NCBI RefSeq assembly: GCF_004343305.1
Contig: NZ_SMAF01000007.1
Coordinates: 62,001-126,000 of the forward strand
DNA length: 64,000 nucleotides
Direction of reading: 5' to 3'
DNA from: Pseudofulvimonas gallinarii
GTDB taxonomy: Bacteria; Pseudomonadota; Gammaproteobacteria; Xanthomonadales; UBA2363
The notes under the pieces were generated by a model. The model made no database searches. It was not told where the DNA came from and saw only the letters and a program-made list of their open reading frames with translations. This document shows, piece by piece, positions 36,199 through 45,529 of the stretch; positions within the stretch are counted from its first letter, which is position 1; the number at the start of each line of letters is the position of its first letter. Position numbers and translations under genes: made by a program.

Positions 36199-36552
36199 AT
36201 GAAGATCACCCTCTGGCACAACCCGCGCTGTTCGAAATCGCGCGGCGCACTGGCCCTGCTGGAAGAACGTGGCCACGCGCCCCGGATCGTCGATTACCAG
36301 AAGACGCCGCCCGACGCGACGCAGTTGCGCGAAGTGCTGCGCAAGCTCGGCTTGCCGGCACGCGCGCTGCTCAGGACGGGTGAAGCGCTTTACGGCGAAC
36401 TGGGGCTGGCCGATGAAAGCCTCGACGAAGACCGTCTCGTCGCCGCCATGGTCGCCCATCCCATCCTGATCGAGCGGCCGCTGGCGGTCAGCGACTCGCG
36501 GGCGGTGATCGGTCGTCCGCCCGAACGCGTGCTCGAGCTGCTGGACGACTGA
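36199..36552 (+). CDS. ArsC/Spx-family arsenate reductase-like protein
   Basis: 117 residues, a thioredoxin-fold protein with a single redox Cys at position 11 (WHNPRCSKSRGAL). IVDYQKTPP, LGLPARALLRTGE, HPILIERPLAV and IGRPPERVLELL are typical of glutaredoxin-coupled ArsC. A second Cys is lacking, as in the E. coli plasmid ArsC type. No arsB or arsR lies nearby, so it may be a general YffB-like reductase rather than a dedicated arsenic gene. Confidence 0.85.
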   Translation: MKITLWHNPRCSKSRGALALLEERGHAPRIVDYQKTPPDATQLREVLRKLGLPARALLRTGEALYGELGLADESLDEDRLVAAMVAHPILIERPLAVSDSRAVIGRPPERVLELLDD

Positions 36553-36608
36553 TGTTCGGCCACGCAGCGGATCCGGCGCTGCCGGTACGGTTCTGGAAAC
36601 GCCGGACG

Positions 36609-37238
36609 TCAGCGTTGCCGACCGGCGCGGCGAAAGGCGTTGCGTCCCGCACCGCGACGCGCGGGTTTCCTCGCCGGCGCTGTTGAAGGCTTCGCCGGCG
36701 TGGCGTCGATGACCCGGTGCTCACCGGGCGACAGCTGTTCCAGGGTGTGTCCGCCCAGCGAGGTGCGGATCAGCCGCAGCGTCGGCAGCCCGACGGCTGC
36801 GGTCATGCGCCGCACCTGGCGATTGCGACCTTCATGCAGCGAGATCCGCAACCAGCTGGTGGGAATGGCCGCGCGGTAACGCACCGGCGGATCACGTGGC
36901 CACAACCAGTCCGGTGGCCCGGGCAGAACTTCAACCCGGGCCGGAAGCGTCGGCCCGTCGCGCAGCATGACGCCGTCGCGCAGGGGCTGGACGGTCGTCT
37001 CGATGGCTTCGCCTTCGACCTGCACGACGTAGGTCTTGGCGCGCTTGTGGCGCGGATCGGTGAGCCGGTGCGCCAGACTGCCGTCGTCGGTGAGCAGCAG
37101 CAGGCCTTCCGAATCCAGGTCGAGCCGCCCGGCGGCATAGACGCCGGGCCAGGGGATCCAGTCCGCCAGGGTCGGCCGACCCTGGCCATCGGTGAACTGG
37201 CAGAGCACGCCATAGGGCTTGTTGAACAGGACGATCAC
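36609..37238 (-). CDS. rluE: 23S rRNA pseudouridine synthase RluE-like
   Basis: 209 residues from GTG 37238. The RsuA/RluE-type core shows [13 protein letters not shown], the catalytic Asp40 in [18 protein letters not shown], and the later [20 protein letters not shown] and [11 protein letters not shown]. There is no N-terminal S4 domain, which separates RluE from RsuA, RluB and RluF. RluE makes pseudouridine 2457 in E. coli 23S rRNA. The C-terminal 30 residues are a basic Ala/Arg/Lys-rich tail ([20 protein letters not shown]), probably rRNA-binding. Confidence 0.88.
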   Translation of the reverse strand: MIVLFNKPYGVLCQFTDGQGRPTLADWIPWPGVYAAGRLDLDSEGLLLLTDDGSLAHRLTDPRHKRAKTYVVQVEGEAIETTVQPLRDGVMLRDGPTLPARVEVLPGPPDWLWPRDPPVRYRAAIPTSWLRISLHEGRNRQVRRMTAAVGLPTLRLIRTSLGGHTLEQLSPGEHRVIDATPAKPSTAPARKPARRGAGRNAFRRAGRQR

Positions 37239-37289
37239 GGCGCGCTCAGGGCGCGCGGGGCGTCGCCGCCACCGCGCGCCGGGCAGGGA

Positions 37290-38222
37290 TCAGTCCATGC
37301 TGGTGCGCTTGATCTCGTCGGCGCGCGGCTTGACGAAGCGCAGCGTCATGCGGTCGGACTCGCCGATCGCCTTGTACTTTTCCGCATCCTCGCCTTCCGG
37401 AACCCGCAGCGAAGGCGCCAGCGTCCACACCCCGTTCGGGTGGTCGGTGCTGTCGGCGGGATTGGCGTTGACTTCGCTCTTGCCGGCCAGCTCGAACCCG
37501 GCGGCGGTGGCCAGAGCGATGATGGCGTCCTCGGTCATGTAACCGGAGCCGGCGTCTTCGGCCGCCTTCGAACCCGGCTGCGCGCGGTGTTCGACCACGC
37601 CAAGCACGCCACCCGGACGCAGTGCGTCATAGAAGCCCTTGAACATGCCCGGTGCCGCGCCGGCGCCGACCCAGTTATGCACGTTGCGGAAGGTCAGCAC
37701 CAGATCGACGCTGCCCGGTTCGCCGAACACCGGCTCGCTCATCGAGAACGGCGTGACGACGACCTGGTCATAGACCTCCGGGTTGGCGTCGAGCTTGGCG
37801 CGGAAGGCCTCGTTGCCGCGCGTGTAGTAGTCGCGCGAACGCTCGTTGGCGGCGGAGGCCGGATCAATCACGGCGGCGACCAGACGGCCGCTGCCGCGCA
37901 GCGCCGGCGCCAGCACTTCGGTGTACCAGCCGCCACCGGGCGTGACTTCGACCACGGTCAGGTCCGGCCTGAAGCCGAAGAAGGCCAGCGTTTCCTGCGG
38001 GTGCCGCCAGGCATCACGGGCGCGGTTCTCGTCGCTGCGGTGGGCACCGGACAGCGCGGCCGAAAGCGGATCGGCGGCCGGCTGTTCGACGACAGCGGAT
38101 GCCGGTGCGGCCTGCGGCTCGGGTGCCGGTGCCGGTGCCGGTGCGGGCGATTGGGAGCTGTTGCAGCCTGCCAGCGCGGCGACGATGGCCAGCGACAGCA
38201 GGGAGCGCAGGGAGACGGTCAT
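37290..38222 (-). CDS. Predicted SAM-dependent methyltransferase, lipoprotein
   Basis: 310 residues. The N-terminus MTVSLRSLLSLAIVAALAGC is a lipoprotein signal; the mature protein starts with an Ala-Pro linker encoded by short GGTGCC-type repeats. From about residue 60 it has a Rossmann methyltransferase fold, with motif I VVEVTPGGGWYTEVLAP and LTFRNVHNW and ALRPGGVLGVVEH later. Bacterial members of this exported methyltransferase-like group have unknown substrate; SAM supply outside the cytoplasm is puzzling. It stands alone between rluE and the DUF885 gene. Confidence 0.8.
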   Translation of the reverse strand: MTVSLRSLLSLAIVAALAGCNSSQSPAPAPAPAPEPQAAPASAVVEQPAADPLSAALSGAHRSDENRARDAWRHPQETLAFFGFRPDLTVVEVTPGGGWYTEVLAPALRGSGRLVAAVIDPASAANERSRDYYTRGNEAFRAKLDANPEVYDQVVVTPFSMSEPVFGEPGSVDLVLTFRNVHNWVGAGAAPGMFKGFYDALRPGGVLGVVEHRAQPGSKAAEDAGSGYMTEDAIIALATAAGFELAGKSEVNANPADSTDHPNGVWTLAPSLRVPEGEDAEKYKAIGESDRMTLRFVKPRADEIKRTSMD

Positions 38223-38393
38223 GACCAGGTCCTCGGAATGGGAACAGCCCGGAAGGCTAGCACAGCGTCATGGCGCCGAAACCGCCGCCAGTCATGGCCC
38301 GCCGCTGCACGACGGCGTGCACGGGCCACGCGGCTTTCCCACGCCTGCGCAGGCGCATCCGTCGCCGGTGCACCCATGCGATCGCGGCCGCGC

Positions 38394-40157
<1,764 letters not shown>

Positions 40158-40248
40158 GGCGGATTCCGTTCGGACAGTCGTTCCCGCCAGTCTAGCGCCG
40201 CGCCATCCGGTCCCAGTCCACCCGGCGCGGTGGCTTGCTCCGTTTGAG

Positions 40249-40279
40249 CGACGGGCTCCGCGTTGTGCGCAGCCCGTCG
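40249..40279 (-). terminator. Terminator-like hairpin after the three-gene secreted-protein operon
   Basis: CGACGGGCT and AGCCCGTCG form a perfect 9-bp stem with three further possible GC pairs inside a 13-base loop. It lies 13 bases past the stop at 40292. On the minus strand it is followed by CTCAAACG, so without a T-run, but position and strength favour a terminator. Confidence 0.5.
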
Positions 40280-40291
40280 TGGCGAGCGGTC

Positions 40292-41707
40292 TTACTCGAA
40301 GCCGTCGGCGAAGAGGACGTCGCCGGCCACCGCCCGCAGCAGGATCCGCCGCGGCGACGAGGGATCGTCAGTGCTGACCAGCACCCGTGCCCGCTGCTCG
40401 CCGTCCTGTGCCGGCGTGACCTGCCAGTGCAAGGCACAGCTTTCGCCGGGTTGCAGGACGAACGGCGGGGCGGCGCAGGCGTCCGCGCCGGCGACGGCGG
40501 CGAACGGGGCCACCACCGCGCCGATGCCCTGCACCGCCAGCGGCAGCGGCTCGACGTTGCGCAGCACCAGCGTCGCCGTTGCCGGTTGGCCGACTTCAAC
40601 GCCGCCGAAGTCGAGCACCGGCGTTTCGACATGAAGGCGGGGCAAGGCGCCGCGACCGGTCAGCACCACGCCGGCTTCGTCGTCGCCCGCCGTATCGATG
40701 GCCGGCAGCACCCAGATCGCGCGATGGGCCTGGACCAGGGCCGGGGAAAAGCCGACGACGATGTCGCAGTCCCCGCCGACGGCCAGCGTTTCGCCCGAGC
40801 AGCCGTCATCGACAACGGCGAACGGCGCCGGCGGCGCCGGCAACGGGTCGATGGCCACAGGCAGGTCGCCGGTCTGCGCCAGCCGGAGGATCGCCTGCCC
40901 GTTGCCGCCCGCGGCGACCGCGCCGAAATGCAGGGCCGCCGTCGCCGGCCTGTATCCGCCCGCATGGCCGCCGAAACGCAGGTTGCCGATCATCTGCGTG
41001 ACGCCGGACAGGCTGCGCACCTCGACGCGCTGCACCGGCACGGGACTGATGAAGCCGGCGAACACGCCTTCCGAGGGCACCTTGCCGGACAGCATGAAGC
41101 TGCCGAGGACCTGGTTGTCGCGTCCAGTCACGGTGAAGGTCAGCGGCGAACCGGCCTGCCAGTCGAAGGCCTGCATGGCGACGGCGACCGGCCCGTCATC
41201 GAAATCGACGTAGGTGATGGTCGCCGGCGAGATCGCGCCGACGACGTTGGTCTGCAGGCCGCCGATGGGCGCGGCGAACGCCATCAGGCCGTAGCCATGG
41301 GCGCCGACATCGAGATTGCTGCGGATGCTGAAGCCGCGTTTGACCTGGCCCGGCTCGAAGCACACCGGCGCAAGGAATGCGGCGCCGGGCTGGCCCATTT
41401 CGCTGTTGACGGGCTCCCAGCAGGGCGAGGCCGTACCCATGCCGCGTGAGGAGAAATCCTCGTGCGTCAGCGCTATGTGCGCGGTCGCCGCCTGGAACTG
41501 CGCATAGGTCGCGAACATCTGCAGCACGTTGCCGCCCGTTGGCGTCGCTGGCGGCTGTGCGGTGTGCAGCGGCGATGCCGCCGCCCACTGCTGCCACGGA
41601 CCGCCGGCCGGCTGGGCGAACGCGCCGGCACCCCCGAGAACGAGCACAGCGGCTGCCTGCGCCAGCTTGCGGGCCAGCGCCATGAATCCCATTGTCCTGC
41701 CGCTCAT
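40292..41707 (-). CDS. Secreted choice-of-anchor/ASH-domain protein ending LFADGFE
   Basis: 471 residues with a signal peptide (KLAQAAAVLVLGGAGAFAQ). After it comes a beta-rich domain shared with the two upstream genes: ALTHEDFSS, PVCFEPGQVKRGFSI, YVDFDDGPVAVAMQAFDW and EGVFAGFISPVPVQRVEV, ending in GNLRFGG. Two immunoglobulin-like ASH/choice-of-anchor D domains follow (LHFGAVAAGG with CSGETLAVGGDCDIVVGFSP; LDFGGVEVGQPATATLVLRN with LQPGESCALHW). The protein ends in GDVLFADGFE, the motif found on two other exported proteins here. It overlaps the preceding gene by ATGA. No function known. Confidence 0.85.
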   Translation of the reverse strand: MSGRTMGFMALARKLAQAAAVLVLGGAGAFAQPAGGPWQQWAAASPLHTAQPPATPTGGNVLQMFATYAQFQAATAHIALTHEDFSSRGMGTASPCWEPVNSEMGQPGAAFLAPVCFEPGQVKRGFSIRSNLDVGAHGYGLMAFAAPIGGLQTNVVGAISPATITYVDFDDGPVAVAMQAFDWQAGSPLTFTVTGRDNQVLGSFMLSGKVPSEGVFAGFISPVPVQRVEVRSLSGVTQMIGNLRFGGHAGGYRPATAALHFGAVAAGGNGQAILRLAQTGDLPVAIDPLPAPPAPFAVVDDGCSGETLAVGGDCDIVVGFSPALVQAHRAIWVLPAIDTAGDDEAGVVLTGRGALPRLHVETPVLDFGGVEVGQPATATLVLRNVEPLPLAVQGIGAVVAPFAAVAGADACAAPPFVLQPGESCALHWQVTPAQDGEQRARVLVSTDDPSSPRRILLRAVAGDVLFADGFE

Positions 41708-42702
41708 GGCGTCGCCTCCTCAACACTGCCGATGCCGTGGATGGAAAGAACCAGCGGTGCCGGGCTGAATTCGCCGGACACCTGCAGGCGTCCGAAGAAC
41801 GTGTCGGCCCAGGCGGGTGCGAACGCGATGCGGATCGTGCAGGTGCCGCGTGCCGGCAGCGGTGCACCGCTGCAGCCATCGTCGGCCAGCGCATAGCCCT
41901 CGCCGTGCACGACGGCCGCGTCGAGCTGCCATGGCCGGTCGCCCGGATTCACGATTTCCACGGCCTGTTCGCCCGGTTGCCCGATCGCCTGTGCGCCGAA
42001 GCGCAGCCTGTCAGTCGAAAACCGGGGTGCCTGGGCCATGCCCCCGAACAGCAGGTTGTCGATCTGCGCGCCCGCACCCAGCTCGCGCGTGCCGAACTCG
42101 ACCGCCGCGATCGGCACCTCTGAACTGAAACCGGCAAACGCCGGCTGGTTGAAGGCGGGCGGCATGACGACGAAGCTGCCCAGGCTGTTGTTGGCTTCAT
42201 CGAAGGCTTCGACGGTGACCGGTGCCGCGCTGCCGTTGGCGCTGCCGTTGGCCAGCCCGAAGCCGAACACATCCGCGGCAACGACCGTTGGCCCGTGCTC
42301 GAACTCGACGCGGGTGTAGTTCAGCGATGAAGGCGAGAGGCGGTAGGGCCAGGCGCCGATCGTCAGCGACGGGAACTGGATGATGTCCCTGCCCATGGAG
42401 AGCACGCCATGGCCATGCGTCGAGTGGATCGAAAAGCCGTCGGCAAGATCGCCGGGCGCGAAGCAGGCGTCATCGGACCGGCTGCTCACCGGTTCGATGC
42501 AGGCGGCGAATTCCATCGGATCGAGGAAGCGCGCCATGCTGCGCTCGAAGTCCTCGCTGACGAAGGTCATCGAGCCCTGCGCGGCCATCCGCCCGACGTC
42601 GGCGCGCTGCAGCGGGGTGATGCCTGCGGCCAGGACGAGGGCAGGCGAGGCGACGAACGCGGCCAGCATGGCGGTCCGAAGTACGTGGTCCGTGCGGCTC
42701 AT
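41704..42702 (-). CDS. Secreted protein related to its operon neighbours (one ASH domain)
   Basis: 332 residues with a signal peptide (LRTAMLAAFVASPALVLAAG). It has the same N-terminal domain as the genes on either side: TFVSEDFERS, DACFAPGDLADGFSI, RVEFEHGPTVVAADVFGF, NQPAFAGFSSEVPIAAVEF and DNLLFGG. A single ASH-like domain follows (LRFGAQAIGQPGEQAVEIVN with CSGAPLPARGTCTIRIAFAP). It lacks the LFADGFE-type end and any membrane anchor. ATGA overlaps join it to both neighbours. Confidence 0.8.
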   Translation of the reverse strand: MSRTDHVLRTAMLAAFVASPALVLAAGITPLQRADVGRMAAQGSMTFVSEDFERSMARFLDPMEFAACIEPVSSRSDDACFAPGDLADGFSIHSTHGHGVLSMGRDIIQFPSLTIGAWPYRLSPSSLNYTRVEFEHGPTVVAADVFGFGLANGSANGSAAPVTVEAFDEANNSLGSFVVMPPAFNQPAFAGFSSEVPIAAVEFGTRELGAGAQIDNLLFGGMAQAPRFSTDRLRFGAQAIGQPGEQAVEIVNPGDRPWQLDAAVVHGEGYALADDGCSGAPLPARGTCTIRIAFAPAWADTFFGRLQVSGEFSPAPLVLSIHGIGSVEEATP

Positions 42703-44096
42703 GGGGCACCTCCCTGGGTGGCGCGACCCGCCAGCGTGATGCCGTCGCCCTGGCCGTCGGCGTGGAACAGCGCCAGGTCGGCGTCGAATTCACCGGCAAC
42801 CAGCGGATTGAAGGCGATGTCCAGCGTGCAGGCTTCGCCAGGCGCCAGGTCAATGCCCGCGGACGGACAACTGCCGCCGGTGCGCACGAACGGCGCCGGC
42901 ACCGCGACAGACAAGCCGGTCTGTATGGCGACGGCGGTCGCGTTGCGGACGACGACCGTCTGCGTCGCCGAGGTGGCGCCGCTGGAAACGGCACCGAAGT
43001 CGAGATGGCCGGGTGCGGTCACCAGGCGCGACGGCAACACCTGCGCCGCCAGTTCCACCGACACGCCCGGTGCCGGTTGCCAGTGGTCGACATGCACGCC
43101 GCGGGCATCGCTGTCCAGCATCACCAGCACGTCGCAGCTGTCACCGGCGGCCAGCGTGCCGCCGCTGCAATCGTCGTCGAGCAGGGCGAACGGGGCCGGC
43201 GGCAGCTGAAGCGCCACCGGCAACGGCAGATGGCCGGCATTGCTGAAACGGGCGACCGCATGCGCGGCGCCGCCCTGCGGGACGGCGCCGAGATCGACGC
43301 GGTCCTGCGCCGCGGCGAGACGTCCAGCGCCGCCACCGAAGAGCAGGCGGCCGATCATCTCGCCGCTGCCATCATTGATCGCGTTGACCTCGACGCGGCG
43401 CACCGGGACGTCGCTGATGAAGCCCGCGAAGGCGCCGATGTTCAGCGCCGCCGGTTGCACAGCGAAGGCGCCGATCAGCGTGTCGTCTTCGGCGTAGGCC
43501 TCGATGCGGACCTCCAGGCCCTGCGTCGCGTCATACACGTCCATGCCGACGACGGTGGGATGCGGGTCGAAGTCGATGCGCGTCGGATTGCGCGGCAGGT
43601 CGAGCAGGTTGTTGCCGACGACTTCCGTCGGCATGTCGAACAGGTCGCGACCAAGCACGACGACATCGACGTCAAGGGCGTTGGCGTCGAAGATGCTGCC
43701 GCGGCTGCCGCGGATGCCGAAACCCGGCGCCAGCGTGCCAGGCCGGAAACAGGGATCGTTGGAGCGGTGGCCGAGCGCCTGGAAGCAGACGCGGACGCCT
43801 GTGGACGGTACGAAGCCGCCGGAGAAGTCCTCCTCGGTCAGCGCGAGGCCGGCGGCCGCGTCGAGCAGGGCCTGGCGATCGGCGAAGAGCTGCAGGCCGC
43901 CGCGGCCGGCCTCACTTCCGGCGGGCGCGCCGGTGGTGGCGCCGACCGGCCAGTGGTGTCCGCCCTGGTCTGTGGCGGTGGCGGCCGGCGCCAGCGCGGC
44001 GAGGATGGCGGCGAGTGGCCAACCGCATCGGGTGGCACGCCGGTTGGGCGGACGGGATCGACGCCCCTCCGCGTCGATCGGTTTTCCGGTTTTCAT
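42699..44096 (-). CDS. Secreted protein, first of three related genes (two ASH domains)
   Basis: 465 residues from ATG 44096, which has GGGAGAG at good spacing; an earlier in-frame ATG lacks this. A signal-like helix is CGWPLAAILAALAPAATA. The shared domain shows ALTEEDFSGG, DPCFRPGTLAPGFGI, RIDFDPHPTVVGMDVYDA, NIGAFAGFISDVPVRRVEV and GRLLFGG. Two ASH-like modules follow (VDLGAVPQGG with CSGGTLAAGDSCDVLVMLD; LDFGAVSSG with LAPGEACTLDIAFNP). The first gene of the operon, 190 bases downstream of the regulator's stop, with an inverted repeat between. The stop overlaps the next gene by ATGA. Confidence 0.82.
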   Translation of the reverse strand: MKTGKPIDAEGRRSRPPNRRATRCGWPLAAILAALAPAATATDQGGHHWPVGATTGAPAGSEAGRGGLQLFADRQALLDAAAGLALTEEDFSGGFVPSTGVRVCFQALGHRSNDPCFRPGTLAPGFGIRGSRGSIFDANALDVDVVVLGRDLFDMPTEVVGNNLLDLPRNPTRIDFDPHPTVVGMDVYDATQGLEVRIEAYAEDDTLIGAFAVQPAALNIGAFAGFISDVPVRRVEVNAINDGSGEMIGRLLFGGGAGRLAAAQDRVDLGAVPQGGAAHAVARFSNAGHLPLPVALQLPPAPFALLDDDCSGGTLAAGDSCDVLVMLDSDARGVHVDHWQPAPGVSVELAAQVLPSRLVTAPGHLDFGAVSSGATSATQTVVVRNATAVAIQTGLSVAVPAPFVRTGGSCPSAGIDLAPGEACTLDIAFNPLVAGEFDADLALFHADGQGDGITLAGRATQGGAP

Positions 44097-44256
44097 GTCG
44101 AGACTCTCCCTGGGTGAGACGGCTTGCGCCCGGTCGGCGGCAGCGTCCGACGCGTCCATGCGAGTCGGCCCTGCAACCAGTCGGGGACACGCACCGGCGG
44201 GTGCGGTCGTCAGGGAGTGTCGGCGCCGTGCCGGATGGGAACAACGGCAATCCGGA

Positions 44257-44284
44257 GCGGATTTCCGCCATGACGGAAATCCGC
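44257..44284. promoter_or_regulatory. 11-bp inverted repeat between regulator and secreted-protein operon
   Basis: GCGGATTTCCG and CGGAAATCCGC form a perfect 11-bp stem with a 6-base spacer, starting 2 bases after the regulator's stop codon (44287). It may terminate the regulator transcript or serve as an operator for the downstream genes. No T-run follows on the minus strand, which leaves the operator option open. Confidence 0.5.
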
Positions 44285-44286
44285 CA

Positions 44287-45264
44287 TCACTTTTCCAGCA
44301 GCCGTCCGAGCAGGAAACCGGCCTGGAAGCGGGTGCGTGCGCCCAGCGCGCGCAGGATCGCGGCGAAACGCCGTTCCAGCGTGCGCTGGGCGATCGACAG
44401 TTCGTGGGCGATCGCCTTGTCGTTCATGCCCAGGGCGAGCAGGTCGAGCAGGGCTTCCTCGTCGGCGTCCAGGCCAAGGCCGGCCATGCGCTGGTGTGCG
44501 GCGGCATCGCCGGCCAGGCCGACCGGCGCACCGCGCTGCCAGAGGATCTCGAACAGCGCGTACAGCGCATCAAGCAGCGCCGAGGAACGCACGACCAGGA
44601 TATGGCTGTCACTCTGCTCGAGTTTCAGCGGAATGATCGCGACACGGCGGTCGGCCATCACCAGCTTGAACGGCAGGTGCGGCACTTCGCGCGCCTCCAC
44701 GCCGGCGTCGATTTCGGCGTTGAGATAGCCGATGCCGCCGGGCGCATTGAGGTATTCGCCATCGACGATGGTGCGGAAGCGGACATCACGTTCGCGCGCC
44801 TGCAGCAGCAACGAGACGTCATACGGCGGCTCCATGCGCGATACGCGCATGGGCAGGCGCATCAGCGTCACCACTTCGTGCGCGGCGCCGATGTAGAGCT
44901 GTTCGAAGACCAGGCGCTCGCCTTCGCGACTGGCGATCAGTTCGACCATCTGCTCGGGCCCGCCGCCGGCGCGCCCGGCCGCCGCCGCTTCCTGCAGTGC
45001 CTGCGCGGTCACGCGTGCGCGCTGCAGCGATTCCTGGCGCTTCAGGATCAGCGCCTCGATCGCCAGGTCCGGCGGGGCCACGAAATAGCGTCGCGGCGTT
45101 TCCGGCGAATGCCGGACCAGGCCGTTGAGTTCCAGATGTTCCAGGGCACGCAGCGTGGTGCGCTTGCCGAGTGCCAGCGCCGCCGTCAGCTCGCTCAGCG
45201 TCAGGCCATCATGCAGGACCAGGTGCCGGTAGATCCGCTCGTCGACCGCGGAAATACCCAGCAC
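44287..45264 (-). CDS. Regulator with N-terminal TrmB-like and C-terminal LuxR-like helix-turn-helix
   Basis: About 325 residues if GTG 45264 is the start. The frame is open upstream, but no ATG/GTG has a good ribosome site, and CTG 45297 with GGAGCGGAG ahead is a rare-start alternative. The N-terminus VLGISAVDERIYRHLVLHDG then TLSELTAALALGKRTTLRAL is a TrmB-type winged helix. A middle alpha/beta region, possibly phospholipase D-like as in TrmB sensors, follows. The C-terminus LALGMNDKAIAHELSIAQRT then LERRFAAILRALG is a LuxR/GerE-type helix-turn-helix. It is divergent from the S41 protease and directly upstream of the three secreted-protein genes, which it may control. Confidence 0.75.
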   Translation of the reverse strand: MLGISAVDERIYRHLVLHDGLTLSELTAALALGKRTTLRALEHLELNGLVRHSPETPRRYFVAPPDLAIEALILKRQESLQRARVTAQALQEAAAAGRAGGGPEQMVELIASREGERLVFEQLYIGAAHEVVTLMRLPMRVSRMEPPYDVSLLLQARERDVRFRTIVDGEYLNAPGGIGYLNAEIDAGVEAREVPHLPFKLVMADRRVAIIPLKLEQSDSHILVVRSSALLDALYALFEILWQRGAPVGLAGDAAAHQRMAGLGLDADEEALLDLLALGMNDKAIAHELSIAQRTLERRFAAILRALGARTRFQAGFLLGRLLEK

Positions 45265-45529
45265 CGACAGTGAGTGGCCTTCGCTGTTGCTTTCCAGTGC
45301 TCCGCTCCCGTTCCGGCGCCGACACCGGCGCCACCGCCTTCGTCCGTTGAACGCGGAAGAGTGTACCCGTCCAGGGCGGACGCACCAGCCCACGACTGCA
45401 CAGGCGCTCCTGCCATCCGTCTGCCGCGATGCGGCCGGTATCCGTCGCCTGACCGGCACGCAGGGCCGGATACGGCGCCGGACAGGACTTACCATCGGCG
45501 TCCAGAAACCGCGAACCGGGGAAACCGAC

